8,549 bases of DNA, from assembly GCA_947371645.1 (NCBI GenBank), contig CANBQJ010000160.1, positions 1-8,549 of the forward strand. The letters run 5' to 3'. Positions within the stretch are counted from its first letter, which is position 1; every line of letters starts with the position of its first letter. A program made the translations under genes and the position numbers. The stretch comes from Burkholderiales bacterium (GTDB taxonomy: Bacteria > Pseudomonadota > Gammaproteobacteria > Burkholderiales > Burkholderiaceae). Below the pieces are notes generated by a model. That model saw only the letters and a list, made by a program, of their open reading frames with translations, searched no databases and had not been told where the DNA came from. This document shows, in pieces, positions 1-6,296 of the stretch.

Positions 1-141
1 GCCGAAGGAGGCACCCGGCGCACCATAGAAGTGCGCAATCGTCATGGCTCCCAACACCATGGCCAGGAAACTGGTCAGGCTGTCCGCGATCAGCTCGGCG
101 AGCGTCGCGAAAGAGATGTGATGCTGGAAGACCCTAAACAT
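1..141 (-). CDS. N-terminus of probable XrtA-type undecaprenyl-phosphate sugar transferase (partial)
   Basis: Only the first 47 codons are inside the window; the gene continues past base 1. The ATG at 141 follows a clear Shine-Dalgarno (AGAGG, five bases before the ATG), which supports this start. The peptide begins MFRVFQHHISFATLAELIAD and then runs into a hydrophobic segment (about residues 17-40), consistent with a first transmembrane helix. A start of the form M-(I/F/L)-R-V-F-x-H-(H/Y) followed by a membrane helix is typical of the XrtA/PEP-CTERM-associated glycosyltransferases (TIGR03013 type), which pass the first sugar phosphate to undecaprenyl phosphate at the inner membrane. The catalytic C-terminal domain is not visible, so the family call rests on the N-terminus and on the exopolysaccharide context. 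It is separated by 231 bp from the acyltransferase and may have its own promoter. Confidence 0.6.
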   Translation of the reverse strand, partial: MFRVFQHHISFATLAELIADSLTSFLAMVLGAMTIAHFYGAPGASFG

Positions 142-372
142 ATTCGCCTCTCATGCCCGTGTCGCCCAGCTCGTAGCTGAAGCGCCCCTTGACCGAAGTA
201 GTAACTTTTGTAATGCGCGGATTGTGTCCGGTGCGGATAAACACCATAACCCTGCGTTCGTGGGGGGAGACCCTGAGTGCGGGGGGTGGTCGTGACGTAT
301 TGCCGAAAATCACCGCCCTTTTGCCCTTCTAGGCACCCTCTTTAGAGGGAAGGCGTGGGTTCGACACCACCC
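142..372 (-). promoter_or_regulatory. 231-bp intergenic region with possible regulatory repeats
   Basis: This is the longest non-coding gap in the window and the only likely place for an internal promoter. It holds a 14-bp inverted repeat near the acyltransferase stop (336-349), two G6 runs on the plus strand (262-267 and 281-286, 19 bp apart), and an AT-richer patch around 195-216 with a direct repeat GTAAC (201-205) / GTAAT (210-214) spaced 9 bp. Tandem half sites at about this spacing are seen with some response regulators, but I cannot name the regulator. I found no convincing sigma-70 or sigma-54 (GG-N10-GC) promoter on the minus strand. The regulatory role is inferred from position. Confidence 0.35.
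336..349 (-). repeat. Inverted repeat after the acyltransferase stop, possible weak terminator
   Basis: CCCTC and GAGGG flank a 4-base loop (the stem is 6 bp if an extra A-T pair forms), 23 bases downstream of the acyltransferase TGA on the minus strand. There is no T-tract after it on the minus strand, so it is not a canonical intrinsic terminator. It could serve as an RNA 3'-end stabiliser or be chance. Confidence 0.3.
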
Positions 373-2361
373 TCAGGGGCGAGGCGTGGGGGCAGGCGGA
401 CCCAGCAAGGGGGCCATGGCGAGGGCCACGTATTGGGAGCCCCAATCCGACAGGTGATCGAAATCACGGTAGAGCAATTGTTGCGATTTCATACCTAGAC
501 AACGTTCTGCATTGCAAAACAGAGGCGTCGGGTCGAACAACTGAACTTGTGGGTAGTCCGCCAGGATATGCCGTATGAATTGGTGGAATTTCCCGGCGCG
601 GGCGTCAAATTCCTGCCTTGAAATGGTGCAATCCTGACCGCCCCGGATGGGCCACGACCAGTCCAGGATTTGAAAGCTGCGTGCAGGCAGGCAGGTGCGT
701 GGGTTGATGCCCAATTCAGGCACGTCCAGCGCAAAGATCACCTTTTTGTGGGCAGCTTGCAGGCGGTCCAGGGTGCGGCGCAAGCCGGTTTCGTAAACCT
801 GCCAGCGGTCTTTCACGTCTGGCGCGGTCGTCAGCACCACGTTTTGACCGATCAGCCTGGCTGGATCGGTGCCGCGGAAGGTGCTGTTGTCGAGGTACAC
901 GGGGCCCATGGTCGACAAGACCACGGTCTGGAATCGCGGGCTCGTCAGGAAGAGGTCCAGCGCGGTGCGCATCTTGTCGGCGCAGGCACCGGGTACGAAA
1001 CGCCGGTCGTAGCGGTCGACATCGTAAAAGGGCAGGCAGCCAGCCGAGGTGTAGTCAGCGAGGTCTTTGCCCAGGATGCCGCGCAAGCCCGGGTCCAGGT
1101 GGCCGGCGTGCGAGTCGCCCAGCAGCATGATGGTGGCCTCAGGGCTGCGCCGGCTGGCCACGGGGGTATTTTCGGCGTTGGCGGGACGTGGACCCATCAG
1201 CTCGCGCCAGGCCTGCAGCGGGCTGCGGCCATGCAGCGCCGTGCCCACGCCAAACAGGCCGATCACCAACATGAGCGTGGAAAGCACAGGCACGGCATGG
1301 GTGCGCAGTGCCCCCTCTCTCAAGGGCTTTTCCACCCACTCGAAGGTGGCTTTGGCCAGCAGCAAGGCCAGCACCACCGCCAAGGTGCGCACCCACATCG
1401 GCGGCGCTTCGCCATGGGCGATGGCCGCATACGACAGCAGCGGCCAGTGCCAGAGGTAGAGGGGATAGCTGATCAGGCCGACGGCGACCATGGGGCGGCT
1501 GGCCAGCAGCCGGTGCGCGAAGCCGGTGTGGGGGCCCGAGCCGATCAGCAGCACGGCAGACAGCACCGGCAGGATGGCCCACCAGCCGGGGAAGGCGCGG
1601 TCGCGGTTGGTCAGCGCGAGCGCCGTCACCAGGATGACCAGGCCCAGCAAGCCGGCCGCGGAAGCATGGCGCCTCAGTGGCGAGCGCAGGCGGCGTGCGG
1701 CATCCAGGTCCACCCAGGCCAGCAGGCCACCGCTGAGCAGTTCCCAAAAGCGCGTGAGCGGCAGGTAGAAGGCGCTGGCGCCATTGCGCGGCGTCAGGTA
1801 GAGGTTGAGGGCCATGCTGGCCAGCCAGATCGCCAGGGCCACCCAGGGCAGGCTGCCTTTGCGGCGGGCGGCCACCCAGGCCACCAGCGGCCAGATGAAA
1901 TAGAACTGCTCTTCAATGCCCAGGCTCCAGAGGTGGAGCAGGGGTTTGAATTCGGCCGCCTCGTCAAAATAGCCGCTCTCGCGCCACAGGAGCAGGTTGG
2001 ATACAAAGCCCGCGCCCGCGCCCAGGTGCGCGCCCAGGTTCTGAAACTCGTCTTCGTACAGGACGACGCGGCCCAGGCCCACGGTCGCCAGCAGCACCAA
2101 CGACAGCGCGGGGAAGATCCGCCTCACGCGCCGCTTGTAGAACTCGACGATGCTGAACCGGTTGTGGTTCAGGTTGTTGAAGATGATGGTGCAGATCAGG
2201 TAGCCTGAAATCACGAAGAAGATGTCGACGCCGATGAAACCGCCGGGGATGGCGTCGGGGTAGGCGTGGAAGAGCACGACCGACAGCACCGCCACGGCGC
2301 GCAGGCCGTCGATGTCGGGGCGGTAGTCTGGGTGCAGGCTGGCAGGCGTTGCGGCACTCAT
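373..2361 (-). CDS. OafA/YrhL-family O-acyltransferase with C-terminal SGNH domain
   Basis: This is a 662-aa inner-membrane protein that probably moves an acyl group (usually acetyl) across the membrane and onto the exopolysaccharide. The N-terminal acyltransferase-3 domain (about residues 13-345) starts with YRPDIDGLRAVAVLSVVLFH, whose final His (H32) is the conserved family residue. It continues with FFVISGYLI (48-56), the basic stretch KRRVRRIFPAL (76-86) and HLWSLGIEEQFYFIWP (143-158), with several further hydrophobic helices. A last helix (about 357-376) leads to a periplasmic SGNH/GDSL-like domain with GDSHAGH (415-421, Ser nucleophile) and DFDHLS near the C-terminus (D635, H636). Length and two-domain layout are normal for the SGNH-fused subfamily. 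I chose the ATG at 2361; a TTG two codons upstream is also in frame, and neither has a good Shine-Dalgarno. It lies 63 bp after the deacetylase-like gene. The acyl group and target sugar cannot be read from sequence. Confidence 0.93.
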   Translation of the reverse strand: MSAATPASLHPDYRPDIDGLRAVAVLSVVLFHAYPDAIPGGFIGVDIFFVISGYLICTIIFNNLNHNRFSIVEFYKRRVRRIFPALSLVLLATVGLGRVVLYEDEFQNLGAHLGAGAGFVSNLLLWRESGYFDEAAEFKPLLHLWSLGIEEQFYFIWPLVAWVAARRKGSLPWVALAIWLASMALNLYLTPRNGASAFYLPLTRFWELLSGGLLAWVDLDAARRLRSPLRRHASAAGLLGLVILVTALALTNRDRAFPGWWAILPVLSAVLLIGSGPHTGFAHRLLASRPMVAVGLISYPLYLWHWPLLSYAAIAHGEAPPMWVRTLAVVLALLLAKATFEWVEKPLREGALRTHAVPVLSTLMLVIGLFGVGTALHGRSPLQAWRELMGPRPANAENTPVASRRSPEATIMLLGDSHAGHLDPGLRGILGKDLADYTSAGCLPFYDVDRYDRRFVPGACADKMRTALDLFLTSPRFQTVVLSTMGPVYLDNSTFRGTDPARLIGQNVVLTTAPDVKDRWQVYETGLRRTLDRLQAAHKKVIFALDVPELGINPRTCLPARSFQILDWSWPIRGGQDCTISRQEFDARAGKFHQFIRHILADYPQVQLFDPTPLFCNAERCLGMKSQQLLYRDFDHLSDWGSQYVALAMAPLLGPPAPTPRP

Positions 2362-2424
2362 GGGCAAACAGGCACGGGCTCGTGTGGCAAGGGGCTCGGA
2401 CGTGGCGTGTGGGCGGCTCTGCCC

Positions 2425-3621
2425 TCAGTGGGCACTGGCCGTGGCGCTGACCGAGCCAGCCCGGCTGCTGCGCGGCGGCTGGAGGACGTAGTCCCGGTAG
2501 TCGTTGGGGTTGCCCGACTTGCCGTCTTCGGCCGCCTTGATGATGTTGACCATCTCTCGCGACGAGACGTAGTGCAACTGGTAGCGCCGGCCGTCGTTGT
2601 AGCGACGCTCCAGGTCGGCGTACATGGCTTCTGCGGGGTCACCCAGCAGCGCGTCCATGTCGGCTTCCTGGCAGCCGTGGGTGTGCACCTTGATGAAGAC
2701 CCATTCGGGGCGACCCTTCACATGCACATGCAGGTCGGCCCAGAGCTCGTTGCGCGCCGCACTGGGCAGGTGGTGCAAGCGCACATCCGCGTTTTCGATG
2801 CGTGGGATCAGGCCCCACTTGCGGCTCTTGAAGTTGAAACCCAGCGGGCCTTGCACGATCATCAGGTCGCCAGAAGGCGGGCGGCCGACTTCCACGTCCA
2901 CGCCGGTCTCGTGGGAGCGGCACTGGCCGTGTCGGCCGGTGGCGTAGTAGATGCTGTTGATCTTGCTGACCTGCGTGTCGCTGGGCGCAGAAGGCAGGGT
3001 GAAGTCGGCGTAGCAACCCAGGTCGGCCAGCAACTTGATTTCGTTGTTCACGCCGCACCAGCGCCCGTCCGGCCGGGAATTGTCCAGGGCCCAGTTGCCG
3101 TGGATGAAGGCGAACTCGGTGCGCTGGGTGCGCGGGTTGAAGGGCAGGGCGCCGTGGCGGTCTTTGAGGATGCCGCAGAAGCGGTTGATCTTCTCGGTCA
3201 GGCCAGCGGCCGTGTCGTTGTCATGGTGCAGGTGCACCTCAATTTCGCCAAAGCCGTCTGCGCACAGGCCCGCCAGGGCATCAAGGTGATGCACCTCGTA
3301 CTCTTCTTCAGGGTAGAAGAAGCTGTGCTGCGGGTGCACACCGTCCGCATCCCGGTGGCGGGAGGCCAGGTCGCGGTAACGCTGCACCCAGGTCTGCACG
3401 CGGCGGGCTTCGGTCTCCGGGTCAGGGCTGCGCCACTTGGGTTCGAAGTGGTCCACAAACGCGAACATCACGTGCACCGTCTTGCCTTCAGGCAGCGGCA
3501 CGCGCTTGCGGTTCAGGTAAGCGCCCAGCCAGATGTGGACGTTCTTGTTGCGAAAGTCCCGAATGACGATGCCTGCCCCCGCAAGCAGCAGCAGCAAGAG
3601 GGCGAACAGGATGAAGGGCAT
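2425..3621 (-). CDS. Membrane-anchored protein of uncertain family, possibly polysaccharide deacetylase-like
   Basis: This is a 398-aa protein. Residues 3-20 form one hydrophobic helix followed by basic residues (RDFRNK), consistent with a signal anchor, but without a clear signal-peptidase site. The rest looks like a soluble domain rich in conserved-looking His/Asp clusters: FAFVDHFEP (53-61), PQHSFFYPEEEY (97-108), EVHLHHDND (128-136), FAFIHGNWALDN (170-181) and VFIKVHTHG (308-316). An early Asp-His, a central H-x-H-H and late His residues resemble the metal-binding layout of NodB-type deacetylases and related TIM-barrel glycosidases. I do not see a textbook NodB TFDD motif, so the assignment is tentative. 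The C-terminus (about 383-398) is Ser/Ala-rich and probably disordered. The gene sits 42 bp after the kinase and 63 bp before an acyltransferase, so a role in modifying or trimming the polymer is plausible. The ATG at 3621 has no obvious Shine-Dalgarno. Confidence 0.88.
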   Translation of the reverse strand: MPFILFALLLLLLAGAGIVIRDFRNKNVHIWLGAYLNRKRVPLPEGKTVHVMFAFVDHFEPKWRSPDPETEARRVQTWVQRYRDLASRHRDADGVHPQHSFFYPEEEYEVHHLDALAGLCADGFGEIEVHLHHDNDTAAGLTEKINRFCGILKDRHGALPFNPRTQRTEFAFIHGNWALDNSRPDGRWCGVNNEIKLLADLGCYADFTLPSAPSDTQVSKINSIYYATGRHGQCRSHETGVDVEVGRPPSGDLMIVQGPLGFNFKSRKWGLIPRIENADVRLHHLPSAARNELWADLHVHVKGRPEWVFIKVHTHGCQEADMDALLGDPAEAMYADLERRYNDGRRYQLHYVSSREMVNIIKAAEDGKSGNPNDYRDYVLQPPRSSRAGSVSATASAH

Positions 3622-3642
3622 GGTGTGGGGCGAATCGAATCA

Positions 3643-3673
3643 GACGGCGGTTCCGACGGCGGTTCAAACGGCG
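3643..3673. repeat. 12-bp tandem repeat spanning the kinase stop codon
   Basis: Two nearly perfect copies (gacggcggttcc at 3643-3654 and gacggcggttca at 3655-3666) are followed by a 7-base partial copy (aacggcg, 3667-3673). Read on the minus strand in the kinase frame, the units encode (Gly/stop)-Thr-Ala-Val. The kinase stop TGA sits where the next unit has GGA. After the stop the frame would continue TAVGTAV before a second TGA. Confidence 0.85.
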
Positions 3674-4674
3674 TAATAGCCGTAGGGCGAATCCGTTGCC
3701 GGCAGCCGGGACTTGTTGAGCATGGCCAGCACAACCGGGCAATTCTCCAGGGTTGCGAAGGCCTGGGCCACACTGGATCGCGGGGTCTTGTGGGCTTCGA
3801 CCACCACGAGCACCTGGCCCATGTGCGTGGCCAGCACGCGCGACTCCGTGGAGGGCAGCAGCGGCGGGGCATCGAAAATCACGATGCGGTCGCTGTAGAG
3901 CGTGGCCAGCTCGTCGAGCAGCCTTTCCATCGACGCGCTGGCCAGCAGTTCGGTCGACTGCAGGTGGGCATTGCCGGCTGGCAGGATGGTCAGCTTGGGG
4001 ATGTTGGTCTTGAGCAGCACCTCGGAGAGGTCCAGCTGATCGGGGGCGCTGAGCACGTCCAGCAGCCCGCGCTTGGCGGGCGGCAGGTTCAGGCGGTTGA
4101 GCACGGAGGGGCGCACCACGTCCGCGTCCACCAGCAGCACGGTGTGGTCCAGCTCCATGGCAATGCTCATGGCCAGGTTGATGGAGCAGAAGGTCTTGCC
4201 TTCGCCGGGCAGCGCGCTGGTCACCATGATCAGGTTGCCGCGTTCGATGGCGGGGACCGTCTCGGGTGAACAGTTCCGCAACAGCGGCCGCTTGACGATG
4301 CGGAACTCTTCTTCCAGCTTGCTGCGGGCGGAGCCCGGCACCAGGAAGCCGCGCTCCATCAGCGCTGCCAGGTTCAAGCTCACGTCCTTGGACCTGCGCA
4401 CAGGGCCAGGTGTTTCTGGGTCGGCAGCGGGTGCGTCGGGCACGCCGTCTTGAACCACCACCGTGAGTGAAGCTGGTGCGGTCGCCTCGGGCGCACCACC
4501 GGCTGCCGTTGCGGCGGCGGCGGGGGGCGCCGGTGTGGCGATGGCGGGGCTGGCGGCGGCTGCAGCCGCGGCTGCGGTGCTCTCTGGTGTGACGCCGGCA
4601 GCCTCCCAGGGCACTTCAACACCAGCGCGTTGCAACTGTTCGATCCGTTTGGCCGCTTGCTCGATGATGTTCAC
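3664..4674 (-). CDS. XrtA-associated tyrosine autokinase (BY-kinase, CpsD/EpsG-like)
   Basis: This 336-aa cytoplasmic P-loop kinase probably acts with the chain-length protein encoded just upstream, controlling polymer assembly by cycles of tyrosine autophosphorylation. The N-terminus (1-27, MNIIEQAAKRIEQLQRAGVE) is a short amphipathic helix typical of these stand-alone kinases. An Ala/Pro-rich low-complexity linker follows (about 31-92, with a run of eight Ala at 34-41). The kinase domain has Walker A SALPGEGKT (153-161), Walker A' LLVDADVVRPS (180-190) and Walker B IVIFDAPPL (264-272). The domain ends in YGYYAV, so the tail has Tyr 331, 333 and 334 as possible autophosphorylation sites, a small cluster compared with Wzc-type tails. 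Fit to the TIGR03018 type is judged by eye. The start is GTG, supported by a strong GGAG Shine-Dalgarno that overlaps the TGA of the upstream gene, so the two genes are probably translationally coupled (10-bp gap). Confidence 0.95.
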   Translation of the reverse strand: MNIIEQAAKRIEQLQRAGVEVPWEAAGVTPESTAAAAAAAASPAIATPAPPAAAATAAGGAPEATAPASLTVVVQDGVPDAPAADPETPGPVRRSKDVSLNLAALMERGFLVPGSARSKLEEEFRIVKRPLLRNCSPETVPAIERGNLIMVTSALPGEGKTFCSINLAMSIAMELDHTVLLVDADVVRPSVLNRLNLPPAKRGLLDVLSAPDQLDLSEVLLKTNIPKLTILPAGNAHLQSTELLASASMERLLDELATLYSDRIVIFDAPPLLPSTESRVLATHMGQVLVVVEAHKTPRSSVAQAFATLENCPVVLAMLNKSRLPATDSPYGYYAV

Positions 4675-4684
4675 TGCTGTCTCC

Positions 4685-6229
4685 TCAAGCGCGGGTGGAA
4701 CGGACGATCAACCAGCCCAGCCAGGCGAACTGCACAGCGAAACAGGCCACACTCAGACCGGCGAAGTAAATCACCTGCTTGCGTTGTTGTCGCTGCTCAT
4801 GGGTGCCCACGAAGGCGCTGACCGTGCCCAGAACAGGGCGGCCCACGGCCTCCATGAGGTCGGCTGCAGAGTAGAAGCTGGGCGACAACTGGGCAAAGAC
4901 GGCCACGATGGCGATGCTCAGCACGGTCGGCAACAACAGCATCAGCAAGCCCAGCACCACGCGGCTGGGGAAGGCAGGTTTGGGCGACACCCGCGGCGGC
5001 TCGACGATGCGGAAGTCGGCCAGCTGTTGGGACTTGTCCAGGCTGACACCGATGGCAGCCGATTCGCGGCGGCTCACCAGCTGTTCGTAGTTCTTGCGCA
5101 GCACGTCGTAGTCGCGGTTGAGCTGGGCCAGTTCGGCCTCCACGACGGGCAATTTGCCTGCTTTGGATCGGGTCTCGTCAAGCCGGGCTTGCTGGCCGTT
5201 GATCTGCGCACGCAGCGAGGCCACCTGCGCTTCGGCTTCGGCCAGCGACACGCGGATCTTCTGGTAAACGGGGCTGGTCGCGGCACCGGTGCGACCTGGC
5301 GTGGCACGGGCGAGGTCTGCCTCTGACTTCTTCTGACGCTCCAGTTGCGCGATGGTGCGGCGTGTGCTCACCACATCCGGGTGTTCATCGGTGTACCGGC
5401 GCAGCAGCTCATCGAGCTGTCTTTTCTGCGTGTCCAAGCGGATGTCCAGCTCGGTCGGTCCGGCCATGGCCGAAGGCGATGCATCGGGAGGCAGCTGAGG
5501 GTCTTCAGATGAGAGTTCGCGTTTGAGCGCATCACGTGACTGTTCGGCAGAGCTGAGGCTCAGCCTGGTCTTGGAGATTTCGTCAGTCAGCTCCGACACC
5601 TTCGAGAAGTAGTCCTGGTTCGAGGTGCCCGTCATGCCGAAGTTGCGCAGCTTGAAGTCCTTGAGGCGGGACTCTGACTCCGAAAGCTTGACCTCCAGCA
5701 CCTGGATCTGCTCGTCGATGAAGCGGCGAGCCTCTTGAGAGTCGCGCTGCTTGTCGTTCTGGCCTGCCTGCACGAACAGGTTCACCAGTTCTTGCACGAT
5801 GGCCTTGGCGCGGTTCGGTTTGACGTCCTTGTAGCTGATGGCGTAGAGGTTCTTGCCGCCCGTCAGGTCGAGCTTGATGGCGGTCATCAGCCGGTCGACT
5901 TCCAGGTCGAACTGCTTGGGTGTGAGCTGTTCGTTGTTCAGCCCAGGGGACTGCAGCAGGCGCTCGACGTTGGGGCGAGAGATCAGCGTCTTGGCCAGCA
6001 TGGCGACCTGCTGGTCGATGTCAGGCTGGACGGCGATGTCCTGCATCAGTGGCTTGAGCACGGTCTGCGTGTCCACGTAGACGCTGGCACGCGCTTCAAA
6101 ACGTTCGGGCACGAAGGTCACGACCACGGACCCGAGCACGGCCAGCACCGCGCCCAGTGCCAGCACCAGCCAGCGTTGGGTCCAGACGCCCAGAGCGATC
6201 TCGCGGGCTTTTTGCAGCAGTTCGTTCAT
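4685..6229 (-). CDS. XrtA-type polysaccharide chain-length determinant (Wzz/PCP family)
   Basis: This is a 514-aa inner-membrane polysaccharide co-polymerase that sets polymer length together with the tyrosine kinase encoded next. A Wzz domain starts at once: the first transmembrane helix is about residues 20-40, followed by EARASVYVDTQTVLKPL (45-61), a typical Wzz-type strand. A long periplasmic section has coiled-coil stretches (about 165-240 and 325-390) and the family-like RYTDEHPDV (278-286). A Pro-rich stretch PPRVSPKPAFPSR (411-423) precedes the second helix (about 424-447), as in other co-polymerases. A third hydrophobic segment (about 486-508) closes the protein, as in the TIGR03007 type. 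There is no Walker motif, so the kinase is a separate polypeptide, as in the XrtA systems. The ATG at 6229 gives a family-typical N-terminus (MNELLQKAREIALGVWTQRW), although no Shine-Dalgarno is evident before it. Confidence 0.95.
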   Translation of the reverse strand: MNELLQKAREIALGVWTQRWLVLALGAVLAVLGSVVVTFVPERFEARASVYVDTQTVLKPLMQDIAVQPDIDQQVAMLAKTLISRPNVERLLQSPGLNNEQLTPKQFDLEVDRLMTAIKLDLTGGKNLYAISYKDVKPNRAKAIVQELVNLFVQAGQNDKQRDSQEARRFIDEQIQVLEVKLSESESRLKDFKLRNFGMTGTSNQDYFSKVSELTDEISKTRLSLSSAEQSRDALKRELSSEDPQLPPDASPSAMAGPTELDIRLDTQKRQLDELLRRYTDEHPDVVSTRRTIAQLERQKKSEADLARATPGRTGAATSPVYQKIRVSLAEAEAQVASLRAQINGQQARLDETRSKAGKLPVVEAELAQLNRDYDVLRKNYEQLVSRRESAAIGVSLDKSQQLADFRIVEPPRVSPKPAFPSRVVLGLLMLLLPTVLSIAIVAVFAQLSPSFYSAADLMEAVGRPVLGTVSAFVGTHEQRQQRKQVIYFAGLSVACFAVQFAWLGWLIVRSTRA

Positions 6230-6265
6230 GGTCGGGTCAGGTCGCGTGTGAGTTCAGTGCGTTGT

Positions 6266-6293
6266 GCCAGGCGAGGGCATCGTGAAGCCTGGC
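6266..6293 (-). repeat. 7-bp perfect inverted repeat just after the stop of the fusion gene
   Basis: GCCAGGC (6266-6272) and GCCTGGC (6287-6293) flank a 14-base loop. The hairpin begins three bases past the TGA at 6297-6299 and lies within the 67-bp gap before the chain-length gene. No T-tract follows, so an intrinsic terminator is unlikely. An RNA stability or processing hairpin that adjusts downstream expression is possible, as is chance in GC-rich DNA. Confidence 0.35.
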
Positions 6294-6296
6294 CGT

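Noticed and set aside
189..216. Plus-strand sigma-70-like promoter (TTGACC, 16-bp spacer, TAATGC)
   Set aside because: The -35 is good but the -10 is poor, and there is no plus-strand gene downstream.
670..2208. Plus-strand open frame (512 codons) opposite the acyltransferase
   Set aside because: The translation is low-complexity (Gln/Gly/Ala/His-rich), lacks motifs and mirrors the codon bias of the well-supported acyltransferase.
2266..4269. Long plus-strand open frame (667 codons) opposite the deacetylase-like and kinase genes
   Set aside because: It lies antisense to two genes with clear family motifs, its composition is His/Gln/Val/Gly-rich without any domain, and it is a typical antisense frame in GC-rich coding DNA.
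6230..6296. Possible sigma-54 promoter (TGGCAC on the minus strand, about 6263-6268) before the chain-length gene
   Set aside because: The -12 GC is not at the required 10-bp spacing; the position has TG instead. A similar GG...GC pair near 155-175 has only a 9-bp gap and overlaps the ribosome-binding region.
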